From NCBI GenBank assembly GCA_020024085.1, contig JAHHUG010000085.1, positions 1-5,216 on the forward strand: a stretch of DNA of 5,216 nucleotides, read 5' to 3'. Within the stretch, counting starts at the first letter, position 1. Each line of letters begins with the position of its first letter. Shown piece by piece: positions 1-5,216 of this stretch. The notes below the pieces were generated by a model, which worked only from the letters and a program-made list of their open reading frames with translations, was not told the origin of the DNA and did no database searches. Position numbers and translations under genes: made by a program. This DNA is from Christensenellaceae bacterium. GTDB taxonomy: Bacteria > Bacillota > Clostridia > Christensenellales > CAAEEZ01.

Positions 1-10
1 ATATTTTTAA

Positions 11-37
11 TAAAAAAGGAGAAGTATTCCTCTCCTT
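11..37 (-). terminator. Intrinsic terminator of the cvpA-like/repeat-protein operon
   Basis: On the minus strand, ten bases after the stop codon of the repeat-protein gene, AAGGAGA (37-31) pairs with TCTCCTT (22-16). This gives a 7 bp stem, 8 bp if a G-T pair is counted, around a small loop. A run of T follows on that strand (A12-A17 on the plus strand). This is the standard rho-independent layout and marks the end of the two-gene minus-strand operon. On the plus strand the hairpin is followed only by a broken T-rich stretch, so it would terminate weakly in that direction. Confidence 0.85.
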
Positions 38-47
38 AATATTTTAT

Positions 48-1724
48 TTATGCAGCAGGGACATTTGGGATTTTATTGATTAAGTTAATCAAATCCTCGA
101 TTGTGCAATCACCTAAAGTCTTAGGTCTTGTTGTACCACCCTCGGTCACTGTTCCACCAACTTGTTTATCCAAATCAACGGTATTTGGAAGCATACCCCA
201 ACTCTTTAATTCGATAAGTTTAGCATTATTCATAACTGTTTGAATATCTTTATCAATGGTTTTAATAGAGGTATTTGGGCATTTATTAACAAGATGGTCA
301 AGGAAAGTGCCTTTTTGAACTGTCATAACATCAGTTAATTTTAAGTTTTCAACAGCCTTGTCGATACTTGAACTCATATCCTTAATAGGTTTATCTGCAA
401 GTCCCATTTTGTACAACAAAGATGTTTCAGGAACAACCATTACATCGCTAAGTTTTGCATTATCCAACGCACCATTAATATCTGTTCCAATAGTTTTGAT
501 TGGTCTATCTATTAAAGGAACCTTTTTTATTATTCCATTTTCCTCAACATCAACAGTCAATTTTAGTAATAAATTGTTTTTGTCGTTTACCCTATCAATA
601 TTCATTACATCATCAAGAGTAAAAGTATCAAACTTTGATGAGATATTTGCAATAGGTTCATTTTTTAATGCCTTTAAGAATTTTGGAGATGCTTCGGTAA
701 TAGTGATAACATCGCCAAGCTTAACAGTATTAAATGCATTACTTAATATTTGGTGAGCATTAGGACCTGTTAAATCTGCAATGGTTACATCTTTTAATGA
801 GTTAAGTATTGCTGACTTGCTAGGTTTTTCTGGTGTGATACCAGCAATTTCTCCAATAGTTAATTGATTAAACAAGGTGTTATCCTTCAAGTCGTTGATT
901 GTATAACCCTTAATCTTCTCAAGCAATGGACTTGCTGTATTTGTATGGATAATATCGCCTATCTTCATATTCATAATAAAGTTGATTACAAATTTAGGGT
1001 CCTTTGCGTTTTCCGGAGTTGGCACATAATTTGGATTTTCAAGTAATGTGCAACCTGCAAGTTTAACAAGAAGTGGGTCAGTACCAGGCTTTGTAACATC
1101 AATGAAATCTCCAATTGTTAGTGCCGAAATATTTTTGAATATTGGTATTAACTTTTCTTCGTTTCTATTATCTGCAAATAGAGGAATGTTTGGCAATATA
1201 TCCGGATTAATTGCTTTTAGGTTTTTTATTTTGATATTATTAGTAATTTCTCCAAGAACGGCTGTTGTATTGCTAGCAATTTCATTGATTGATTTATTTA
1301 GCATAGGACCAATCATATCCTGCATATTTGAATCAAGTGTTACCTTTGCAACCATTAGTACATCATTAACCTTTAATTCCTTTACACCATTTGAAAGATT
1401 ACCAATAGTACAAGTTCTTAAGCTATCAAAAGATGTATTATCCTTTGGAATACCCAGTTTCTCCTTTATCGTAGAGAAAATATTAATACCCAAGGCAGTT
1501 TCAATATCTAGTACACTCTTTGTAGGCAAGTTTGAAAAAGCACTTCCTATTGCTTGACCTGCTTGTATAATAGGTTGATTAATAATATCCATATTTTGCA
1601 CTTCTGGTGGAAGACCAGGTACCATTCCAGTAAAAGCAGATACTGGTACACAAAATACTACACATACCACTGCAATCACAACAACTACAAGTGCTGTGAA
1701 AAAGCCTGATAAAAATTTTAGCAT
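48..1724 (-). CDS. Exported or membrane-anchored degenerate-repeat protein of unknown function
   Basis: 558 residues; I do not recognise a named family. The N-terminus is a signal peptide or signal anchor: K3, then a hydrophobic run at about 8-28, then VPVSA (26-30), which would suit signal peptidase cleavage after A30. No other membrane segment and no LPXTG-like sorting signal is visible; the protein ends in NVPAA. From about 105 to 545 it is made of degenerate repeats that alternate two short motifs: a TIxDL-like one (CTIGNL 105, YTINDL 274, VTIADL 313, PIKTIG 408, PIKDMS 446, CTIEDL 540) and a LKLxDVMxV-like one (116, 163, 201, 252, 287, 333, 367, 422, 460, 500). No catalytic motif is seen. 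The exported part has four cysteines (105, 225, 482, 540) and a single tryptophan. The start is well supported: GGGAGG lies 6 bases upstream, inside the end of the cvpA-like gene, and only 3 bases separate that gene's stop from this ATG. A structural or binding role outside the membrane, alongside the CvpA-like protein, is inference. Confidence 0.9.
   Translation of the reverse strand: MLKFLSGFFTALVVVVIAVVCVVFCVPVSAFTGMVPGLPPEVQNMDIINQPIIQAGQAIGSAFSNLPTKSVLDIETALGINIFSTIKEKLGIPKDNTSFDSLRTCTIGNLSNGVKELKVNDVLMVAKVTLDSNMQDMIGPMLNKSINEIASNTTAVLGEITNNIKIKNLKAINPDILPNIPLFADNRNEEKLIPIFKNISALTIGDFIDVTKPGTDPLLVKLAGCTLLENPNYVPTPENAKDPKFVINFIMNMKIGDIIHTNTASPLLEKIKGYTINDLKDNTLFNQLTIGEIAGITPEKPSKSAILNSLKDVTIADLTGPNAHQILSNAFNTVKLGDVITITEASPKFLKALKNEPIANISSKFDTFTLDDVMNIDRVNDKNNLLLKLTVDVEENGIIKKVPLIDRPIKTIGTDINGALDNAKLSDVMVVPETSLLYKMGLADKPIKDMSSSIDKAVENLKLTDVMTVQKGTFLDHLVNKCPNTSIKTIDKDIQTVMNNAKLIELKSWGMLPNTVDLDKQVGGTVTEGGTTRPKTLGDCTIEDLINLINKIPNVPAA
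90..1412 (-). repeat. Region coding for about ten degenerate two-motif protein repeats
   Basis: This covers residues 105-545 of the 558-residue protein. The LKLxDVMxV-like motif recurs about ten times at spacings of 47, 38, 51, 35, 46, 34, 55, 38 and 40 residues. In the last three full units the TIxDL-like motif precedes it by exactly 14 residues (408 to 422, 446 to 460, 486 to 500). Between units, LL-K-L segments recur (PLLVKL 217-222, SPLLEKIK 265-272, NLLLKL 384-389, SLLYKM 435-440). The DNA is not obviously repetitive, so the repeats are old and diverged and not a recent tandem expansion. The unit length and short hydrophobic spacing suggest a solenoid-like or bead-on-string fold, which is inference. 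Confidence 0.65.
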
Positions 1725-1727
1725 ACT

Positions 1728-2486
1728 CTACCTCCCAAAGACAGATGCAATAAGCTGATTCAACACATTATTGTCTATTAACCATTTACCTATTGTTGAA
1801 GTAGCAATTTGATTTGTTAGTTGCTCTACTCCTGCAAAATCCATACCTGCAACAAAATTAACAATCCACAAACCAACCAAAATAAACAAAGCAGATTTTA
1901 CAAACATCAACACTGCACCTAATAATTTATCTAGCCACTTTACAAGTTTCATTTTTTCAAACAATGCTTGAAGTAGGTGGTCTATAATAAAAAATACAAT
2001 TTTTAATATAATCAACATTGCTACAAATGAGATTGCAACTAATATTAATTTTGTAAGTACGGGTGTTACAATTTCAAGAAAACTTTTTGCTCCATCTACA
2101 AAAATTGCATCAGTTTTTCCCTTAAGTATCATAGGTGTAATTAGTATCACTATTTTTACAATAGGCGAAGCTGGCACGCTAGCAAGTGCCTCTTGTAAAG
2201 TTTGAGTACCTAGATAATAAACATCATTTACCTTATCATACAATAATGGCAACTTAAATAAATCTCCACCAGCATTAGATAAACTAGCAGATAAACTGTT
2301 TTCCAAACTTGCTCCAGCAGATGTTGTATATAGAGCATTACCAATGACAGTACACAACAATGCTGATATGGTAACAATCAGTATAAAAGATTTTCTTATT
2401 GACTTTGAAAAGCCTCTTAAAACTCCCCACAAAATACCAAATATTACTATTAAACAAATTGTAAGGTCCAAATAATTGACTGTCAT
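1728..2486 (-). CDS. CvpA-family multi-pass membrane protein
   Basis: 252 residues from the start chosen here. CvpA-family proteins are inner-membrane proteins first linked to colicin V production; their biochemical role is not settled. The family pattern is visible: a first membrane helix ending in GVLRGFSKSIRK (about 21-32), a second at about 32-52, a third at about 147-169, and LDKLLGAVLMFVKSAL (185-200) opening the fourth helix, like the L-D-x-x-x-G-A-x-x-G region of the family. It is longer than the usual family member (about 160-230) because a segment of roughly 90 residues separates helices two and three. The start at 2486 is preferred over an in-frame ATG at 2504 (258 residues) because GGAGG at 2498-2502 lies 11 bases before 2486, whereas nothing comparable precedes 2504. 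A promoter -10 at 2521-2526 would also leave only about 10 bases of leader for 2504. The stop is 3 bases from the next gene's start, so the two are co-transcribed and probably translationally coupled. Confidence 0.85.
   Translation of the reverse strand: MTVNYLDLTICLIVIFGILWGVLRGFSKSIRKSFILIVTISALLCTVIGNALYTTSAGASLENSLSASLSNAGGDLFKLPLLYDKVNDVYYLGTQTLQEALASVPASPIVKIVILITPMILKGKTDAIFVDGAKSFLEIVTPVLTKLILVAISFVAMLIILKIVFFIIDHLLQALFEKMKLVKWLDKLLGAVLMFVKSALFILVGLWIVNFVAGMDFAGVEQLTNQIATSTIGKWLIDNNVLNQLIASVFGR
1731..1736 (-). promoter_or_regulatory. Ribosome binding site of the repeat-protein gene, embedded in the cvpA-like gene
   Basis: GGGAGG read on the minus strand, 6 bases before the ATG at 1724. 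It forms the last two sense codons (Gly-Arg) of the upstream gene, directly followed by that gene's TAG. Ribosomes finishing the first gene therefore end on the start site of the second, the arrangement expected for translational coupling. Confidence 0.85.
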
Positions 2487-2497
2487 AAAAGTGTTGT

Positions 2498-2502
2498 CCT
2501 CC
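2498..2502 (-). promoter_or_regulatory. Ribosome binding site that sets the cvpA-like start
   Basis: GGAGG on the minus strand, 11 bases before the ATG at 2486. The spacing is a little long but workable. The alternative ATG at 2504 overlaps this site by one base and has only A-rich sequence upstream, so this site favours the shorter protein. Confidence 0.7.
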
Positions 2503-2520
2503 ATTCTTTTTCTTATGTAA

Positions 2521-2529
2521 ATTATACCA
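2521..2529 (-). promoter_or_regulatory. Extended -10 sigma-A promoter for the cvpA-like operon (proximal)
   Basis: On the minus strand the sequence reads TGG then TATAAT, a perfect -10 hexamer (2526 to 2521) with an extended-10 TGn element. No convincing TTGACA-like hexamer lies 16-18 bases upstream; the TGn element can make up for that. The start of transcription would fall near 2514, giving a leader of about 28 bases that still contains the GGAGG at 2498-2502. Confidence 0.6.
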
Positions 2530-2595
2530 TAGTAATCGAATTTTAATTACCTTAAATAAATAATATTTTATTTCATCACAAAAATTCTATATTAA

Positions 2596-2624
2596 ATTAT
2601 ACACTTATTACAAGTTATTTTCTA
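2596..2624 (-). promoter_or_regulatory. Possible distal sigma-A promoter for the cvpA-like operon
   Basis: On the minus strand TAGAAA (2624-2619, four of six bases matching TTGACA) is followed after exactly 17 bases by a perfect TATAAT (2601-2596). It would give a leader of about 100 bases. The region is very AT-rich, so chance matches are likely; it is less secure than the proximal site. Confidence 0.35.
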
Positions 2625-2630
2625 ATTTTA

Positions 2631-2659
2631 GGATATTTTTTTAATTTTGGGTAATAATT
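2631..2659 (+). promoter_or_regulatory. Possible forespore sigma (sigma-F/G type) promoter of yyaC
   Basis: GGTAATAATT (2650-2659) fits the sigma-F -10 consensus GGnrAnAnTw at every defined position. GGATA (2631-2635), 14 bases upstream, matches four of five positions of the sigma-F/G -35 (GywTA or GmATA). A sporulation gene follows directly, which supports the reading. Against it, transcription would start near 2665, on the ribosome binding site, leaving a leader of only about 10 bases. AATAAT at 2653-2658 could also act as a sigma-A -10, although no -35 goes with it. Confidence 0.35.
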
Positions 2660-2675
2660 CAACCGAGGTATAAAT

Positions 2676-3134
2676 ATGAATAAACAAATAGTATTTTTAT
2701 GTGTTGGTTCTTCAAAACTAACCGGTGATAGCCTTGCACCAATTATAGGCGACAAATTAATTGAAAGCAACTTACCTTGCTATGTATATGGTACAACTAA
2801 TAGCAATGTTAACAGAAAAAACATTGATAATTACATTGATTTTATTAGCAAAGTACACCCTAATTGCATACTTATTACTATTGATGCAGGTTTAAGCAAA
2901 ACCATTCCAGTTGGCTCTGTTAAGGTTTCAAAGGGGGGAGTTACTCCTGGTGGTGCAATTTTTCCTAAAAGTAAAAAAATAGGAGATATTGGTATTCTTG
3001 GGGTGGTAAATTACTACGATAATGACATAATCAAAGCTTTAAGTGTGGTAAATGAGGCTTTTATCCTCGACTTTAGTGATTACATTGTAAATCTTATCAA
3101 AAAAAGTTATCCTTCAATTTCAAATATTAATTAA
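2676..3134 (+). CDS. yyaC: YyaC-like sporulation protein (DUF1256 family, putative spore protease)
   Basis: 152 residues. DUF1256/YyaC proteins occur in endospore formers and are annotated as putative spore proteases, related in fold to hydrogenase-maturation endopeptidases; the substrate is unknown. Family blocks visible in order: CVGSSKLTGDSLAPIIGDKL (9-28, with the G-D-S turn at 17-19), VYGTTNS (37-43), ITIDAGLSK (67-75, with D70), a PGGA turn (91-94), and IGDIGILGVVN (102-112). It starts straight at the first strand and lacks the N-terminal extension of the Bacillus protein, which is normal for many clostridial members. As I recall the family, the usual YGTxxxPVHAxN and DACLG blocks here read YGTTNSNVNRKN and DAGLS, losing a histidine and a cysteine. 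The start is supported by GAGGT 6 bases upstream (2665-2669). The gene is divergent from the cvpA-like operon and has no terminator behind it, so read-through into ftsH is possible. It has no signal peptide and should be cytoplasmic. Confidence 0.85.
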   Translation: MNKQIVFLCVGSSKLTGDSLAPIIGDKLIESNLPCYVYGTTNSNVNRKNIDNYIDFISKVHPNCILITIDAGLSKTIPVGSVKVSKGGVTPGGAIFPKSKKIGDIGILGVVNYYDNDIIKALSVVNEAFILDFSDYIVNLIKKSYPSISNIN

Positions 3135-3151
3135 CTGTGCAAAAAAAAGAG

Positions 3152-3180
3152 TTGTTAGTTTTGCCTCTATATGATATAAT
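3152..3180 (+). promoter_or_regulatory. Sigma-A promoter of ftsH
   Basis: TTGTTA (3152-3157, four of six bases matching TTGACA), a 17-base spacer, and a perfect TATAAT (3175-3180) preceded by an extended-10 TGA. Transcription would start near 3187 and leave a leader of about 39 bases carrying the ribosome binding site. This is the best promoter in the window. Confidence 0.75.
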
Positions 3181-3210
3181 CTATTATACTAATTTTATTT
3201 ACAAATTAAA

Positions 3211-3216
3211 CGGAGG
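3211..3216 (+). promoter_or_regulatory. Ribosome binding site that sets the GTG start of ftsH
   Basis: CGGAGG, 9 bases before GTG 3226. An in-frame TAA (3223-3225) lies directly before the GTG, so translation cannot begin further upstream. The first ATG in frame is at codon 47, which would remove the first membrane helix. The GTG is therefore the true start. Confidence 0.85.
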
Positions 3217-3225
3217 CTATTTTAA

Positions 3226-5216
3226 GTGAAAAAAACCACGAAAACAATATTAATCGTTTTGTTAGTAATTGTACTTATTGTTGGAATTGCTTTATCTTTT
3301 AGCAATGTTGGCAAACCAAAAGAAATTACACAAGGCGACCTAGAACAAAAGATTGAAAATAATATGGTTGACAAAGTTTATATTAAAGGTAATTTTGAAG
3401 CTTATATCTTATACAAAACTACCAACATAGATGTAAACAGTTTTCCAAATAAAGCTGATGCTTATGTAAAAATTGCTTCAAGAAGAGATTTTGAAACAAT
3501 ACTAAACAACATCGAATTAAGAATTGAAAGAAAAAATGAATCTCTACCTGACGGAGAAAAAATTGTTTGGAAGAGACCTGATGTTTCTTACGACAATCCA
3601 GATAGTGGCTCAATTTGGGTAAACCTTATTCCTATTATTGGATTTTTAATCCTTGCCGGCTTGTTCATTTATATGTTCAAACAAAGTCAAGGTGGCAACA
3701 GTATGGTAATGAACTTCTCAAAAAACCGTGCTAGACTTAATGAAAATATCAAAGTTAGATTTGACGATGTAGCAGGTGCTGATGAGGAAAAAGAGGAATT
3801 GCAAGAAATTGTTGAGTTCTTAAAGAACCCTAAAAAGTTCAGCGAACTTGGTGCAAGAATCCCTAAAGGTGTACTTCTTGTAGGACCTCCAGGAACTGGT
3901 AAAACATTATTTGCAAAGGCTGTTGCCGGTGAGGCAGGTGTAAACTTTTACTCTATCAGTGGTTCTGATTTCGTAGAGATGTTCGTTGGTACTGGTGCTG
4001 CAAGAGTAAGAGATATGTTCGCTGAAGCTAGAAAGAATATGCCTTGTATCGTATTTATTGATGAGATTGATGCTGTTGGTCGTCAAAGAGGTACAGGTCT
4101 TGGTGGTGGACACGATGAGAGAGAACAAACTCTTAACCAATTGCTAGTTCAAATGGACGGCTTTGAGCATAGCGATGGCATTATCATTATGGCTGCTACA
4201 AACAGAGCTGATATCCTAGACCCTGCACTACTTAGACCAGGTAGATTCGATAGACAAATTGCTGTTAATCCACCAGATGTTAAAGGTAGAGAGGCAATCT
4301 TCAAGGTTCACTCAAGAAATAAACCTCTTGGTAAAGACATCGACTTTAAGAAACTTGCTAGACTTACAACAGGCTTTACCGGTGCTGATATCGAAAACTT
4401 ATTAAACGAAGCTGCTATTCTTGCTGCAAGAAAAAGTTTGAAAGTTATCACTATGGTAGAAATCAACGAGGCTATCAACAAAGTTATCGCTGGTCCTCAA
4501 AAGAAGAGTCATGTAGTATCAGAGGCAGACAAACGAATCACTGCTTTCCACGAATCAGGTCACGCTATTGTTGGTCAACTACTACCATATTGCGATAATG
4601 TACACGAAGTATCTATTATCCCTCGTGGTATGGCTGCTGGTTATACAATCACTCGTCCTGATAGCGATGATGAGCATGTAACAAAAAATAAACTTGAAGA
4701 CACCATCGCAATGATGCTTGCTGGTCGTGCTGCCGAAGAAATTATTATTAAAGATATTTCAACAGGTGCTTCAAATGATATCCAAAGAGCTAGTGGTATC
4801 GCTAGAAAAATGGTTACTGAATGGGGTATGAGTAAACGACTTGGTAACTTCTTCCTAGGTGAATCTGGCGAAGTATTTATCGGCCGTGACTTTGGTTCTC
4901 AACATCAATATAGTGAGGAAATTGCAGGCATTATTGATGAGGAAATCAAAGATATCCTAGATAGAAACTACAAGAGAGCTATTGATATTTTAACCGAACA
5001 TAAATCAGTACTTAACAATATGGTTATGGTACTATTTGAAAAGGAAACAATCTTTAGTGATGAAGTTCAATTACTATTTGAAGGCAAAACTGCTGAAGAA
5101 GTAATTGCTTACTCAAAAAAGAGAGATACCGACTTATATAACGACTCTAAAAAGGACTCTGCTCCTATTATTACATCAGTAAAAGCTGAACCAACAAAGG
5201 TTGAGAAAACTGAAGT
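3226..5216 (+). CDS. ftsH: ATP-dependent zinc metalloprotease FtsH (3' end beyond the window)
   Basis: 663 codons are present and the gene runs off the right edge without a stop. FtsH is a membrane-anchored hexameric AAA+ protease that unfolds and degrades damaged membrane proteins and short-lived cytoplasmic regulators. Two membrane helices (about 7-25 and 130-150) flank an extracytoplasmic domain of about 105 residues; the rest faces the cytoplasm. ATPase motifs: Walker A GPPGTGKT (220-227), pore loop FVG (253-255), Walker B IVFIDEID (275-282), and the second region of homology ATNRADILDPALLRPGRFDR (324-343) with arginine fingers R337 and R340. Protease motifs: zinc site HESGH (442-446) with catalytic E443, and the third zinc ligand D518 in TGASNDIQR. 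The domains look complete, with an expected active enzyme; what is cut off is part of a hydrophilic, Lys/Glu-rich C-terminal tail that begins near 622. The pore block reads FVGTGAARVRD where FVGVGASRVRD is usual. It starts at GTG, has its own promoter, and lies 91 bases after yyaC, not behind tilS-hpt as in Bacillus. Confidence 0.97.
   Translation, partial: MKKTTKTILIVLLVIVLIVGIALSFSNVGKPKEITQGDLEQKIENNMVDKVYIKGNFEAYILYKTTNIDVNSFPNKADAYVKIASRRDFETILNNIELRIERKNESLPDGEKIVWKRPDVSYDNPDSGSIWVNLIPIIGFLILAGLFIYMFKQSQGGNSMVMNFSKNRARLNENIKVRFDDVAGADEEKEELQEIVEFLKNPKKFSELGARIPKGVLLVGPPGTGKTLFAKAVAGEAGVNFYSISGSDFVEMFVGTGAARVRDMFAEARKNMPCIVFIDEIDAVGRQRGTGLGGGHDEREQTLNQLLVQMDGFEHSDGIIIMAATNRADILDPALLRPGRFDRQIAVNPPDVKGREAIFKVHSRNKPLGKDIDFKKLARLTTGFTGADIENLLNEAAILAARKSLKVITMVEINEAINKVIAGPQKKSHVVSEADKRITAFHESGHAIVGQLLPYCDNVHEVSIIPRGMAAGYTITRPDSDDEHVTKNKLEDTIAMMLAGRAAEEIIIKDISTGASNDIQRASGIARKMVTEWGMSKRLGNFFLGESGEVFIGRDFGSQHQYSEEIAGIIDEEIKDILDRNYKRAIDILTEHKSVLNNMVMVLFEKETIFSDEVQLLFEGKTAEEVIAYSKKRDTDLYNDSKKDSAPIITSVKAEPTKVEKTE

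Noticed and set aside
358..1557. Plus-strand open frames at 358-756, 864-1046 and 1048-1557
   Set aside because: They lie antisense inside the repeat-protein gene, have no ribosome binding site, and their translations are the hydrophobic, serine-rich type expected of a shadow frame.
48..1724. Repeat protein as a sortase-anchored or lipoprotein
   Set aside because: The C-terminus ends in NVPAA with no LPXTG motif, hydrophobic tail or basic end. C21 and C25 lie within the hydrophobic segment without a lipobox of the L-A/S-G/A-C type.
2484..2504. Start of the cvpA-like gene at ATG 2504
   Set aside because: It has no Shine-Dalgarno upstream and would be nearly leaderless from the proximal promoter; GGAGG serves the ATG at 2486.
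3139..3164. GCAAAA...TTTTGC inverted repeat after yyaC as a terminator
   Set aside because: The stem is only 6 bp and mostly A-T, the loop is 14 bases, and no T-run follows. It also overlaps the ftsH -35 element, so it is better seen as chance AT-rich symmetry.
3419..4140. Minus-strand open frames at 3419-3613 and 3907-4140
   Set aside because: Both are antisense to ftsH, whose frame is fully supported by motifs; neither has a ribosome binding site or a recognisable product.
1..5216. tRNA or rRNA genes, CRISPR arrays, insertion sequences, phage or toxin genes
   Set aside because: No cloverleaf, direct-repeat array, transposase frame or terminal inverted repeats were seen on either strand. 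The cvpA name alone is not evidence for a colicin-type system here, since no bacteriocin or immunity gene is present.

Overview
The window is AT-rich and looks like chromosomal DNA of a low-GC, endospore-forming Firmicute, most likely a Clostridia-type organism. The reasons are a YyaC/DUF1256 sporulation gene, strong GGAGG-type ribosome binding sites, sigma-A promoters of low-GC Gram-positive type, and an ordinary FtsH. TGA is not used as a sense codon in any gene read here. The taxon cannot be fixed more closely from this stretch; an uncultured gut clostridium would fit, but that is inference.

Layout: two genes on the minus strand fill the left half. The first is a CvpA-family multi-pass membrane protein (start near 2486). 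The second, 3 bases behind it, is a 558-residue exported or membrane-anchored protein built from about ten degenerate repeats, which I do not recognise as a named family. The second gene's Shine-Dalgarno lies inside the last codons of the first, so the pair is a tightly coupled operon. It ends at an intrinsic terminator at 11-37. Two candidate promoters on the minus strand lie at 2521-2529 and 2596-2624.

The right half is on the plus strand. A short yyaC-like gene (2676-3134) diverges from the operon. After a 91-base gap carrying a good sigma-A promoter comes ftsH, which starts at GTG 3226 and runs off the right edge with all its ATPase and zinc-protease motifs intact. yyaC has no terminator, so ftsH may be transcribed both from its own promoter and by read-through.

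Most of the window is ordinary housekeeping or sporulation content. The least explained part is the cvpA-like plus repeat-protein operon: one multi-pass membrane protein and one outward-facing repeat protein made from a single message. They may work together at the cell surface, but nothing in the sequence gives a biochemical activity.
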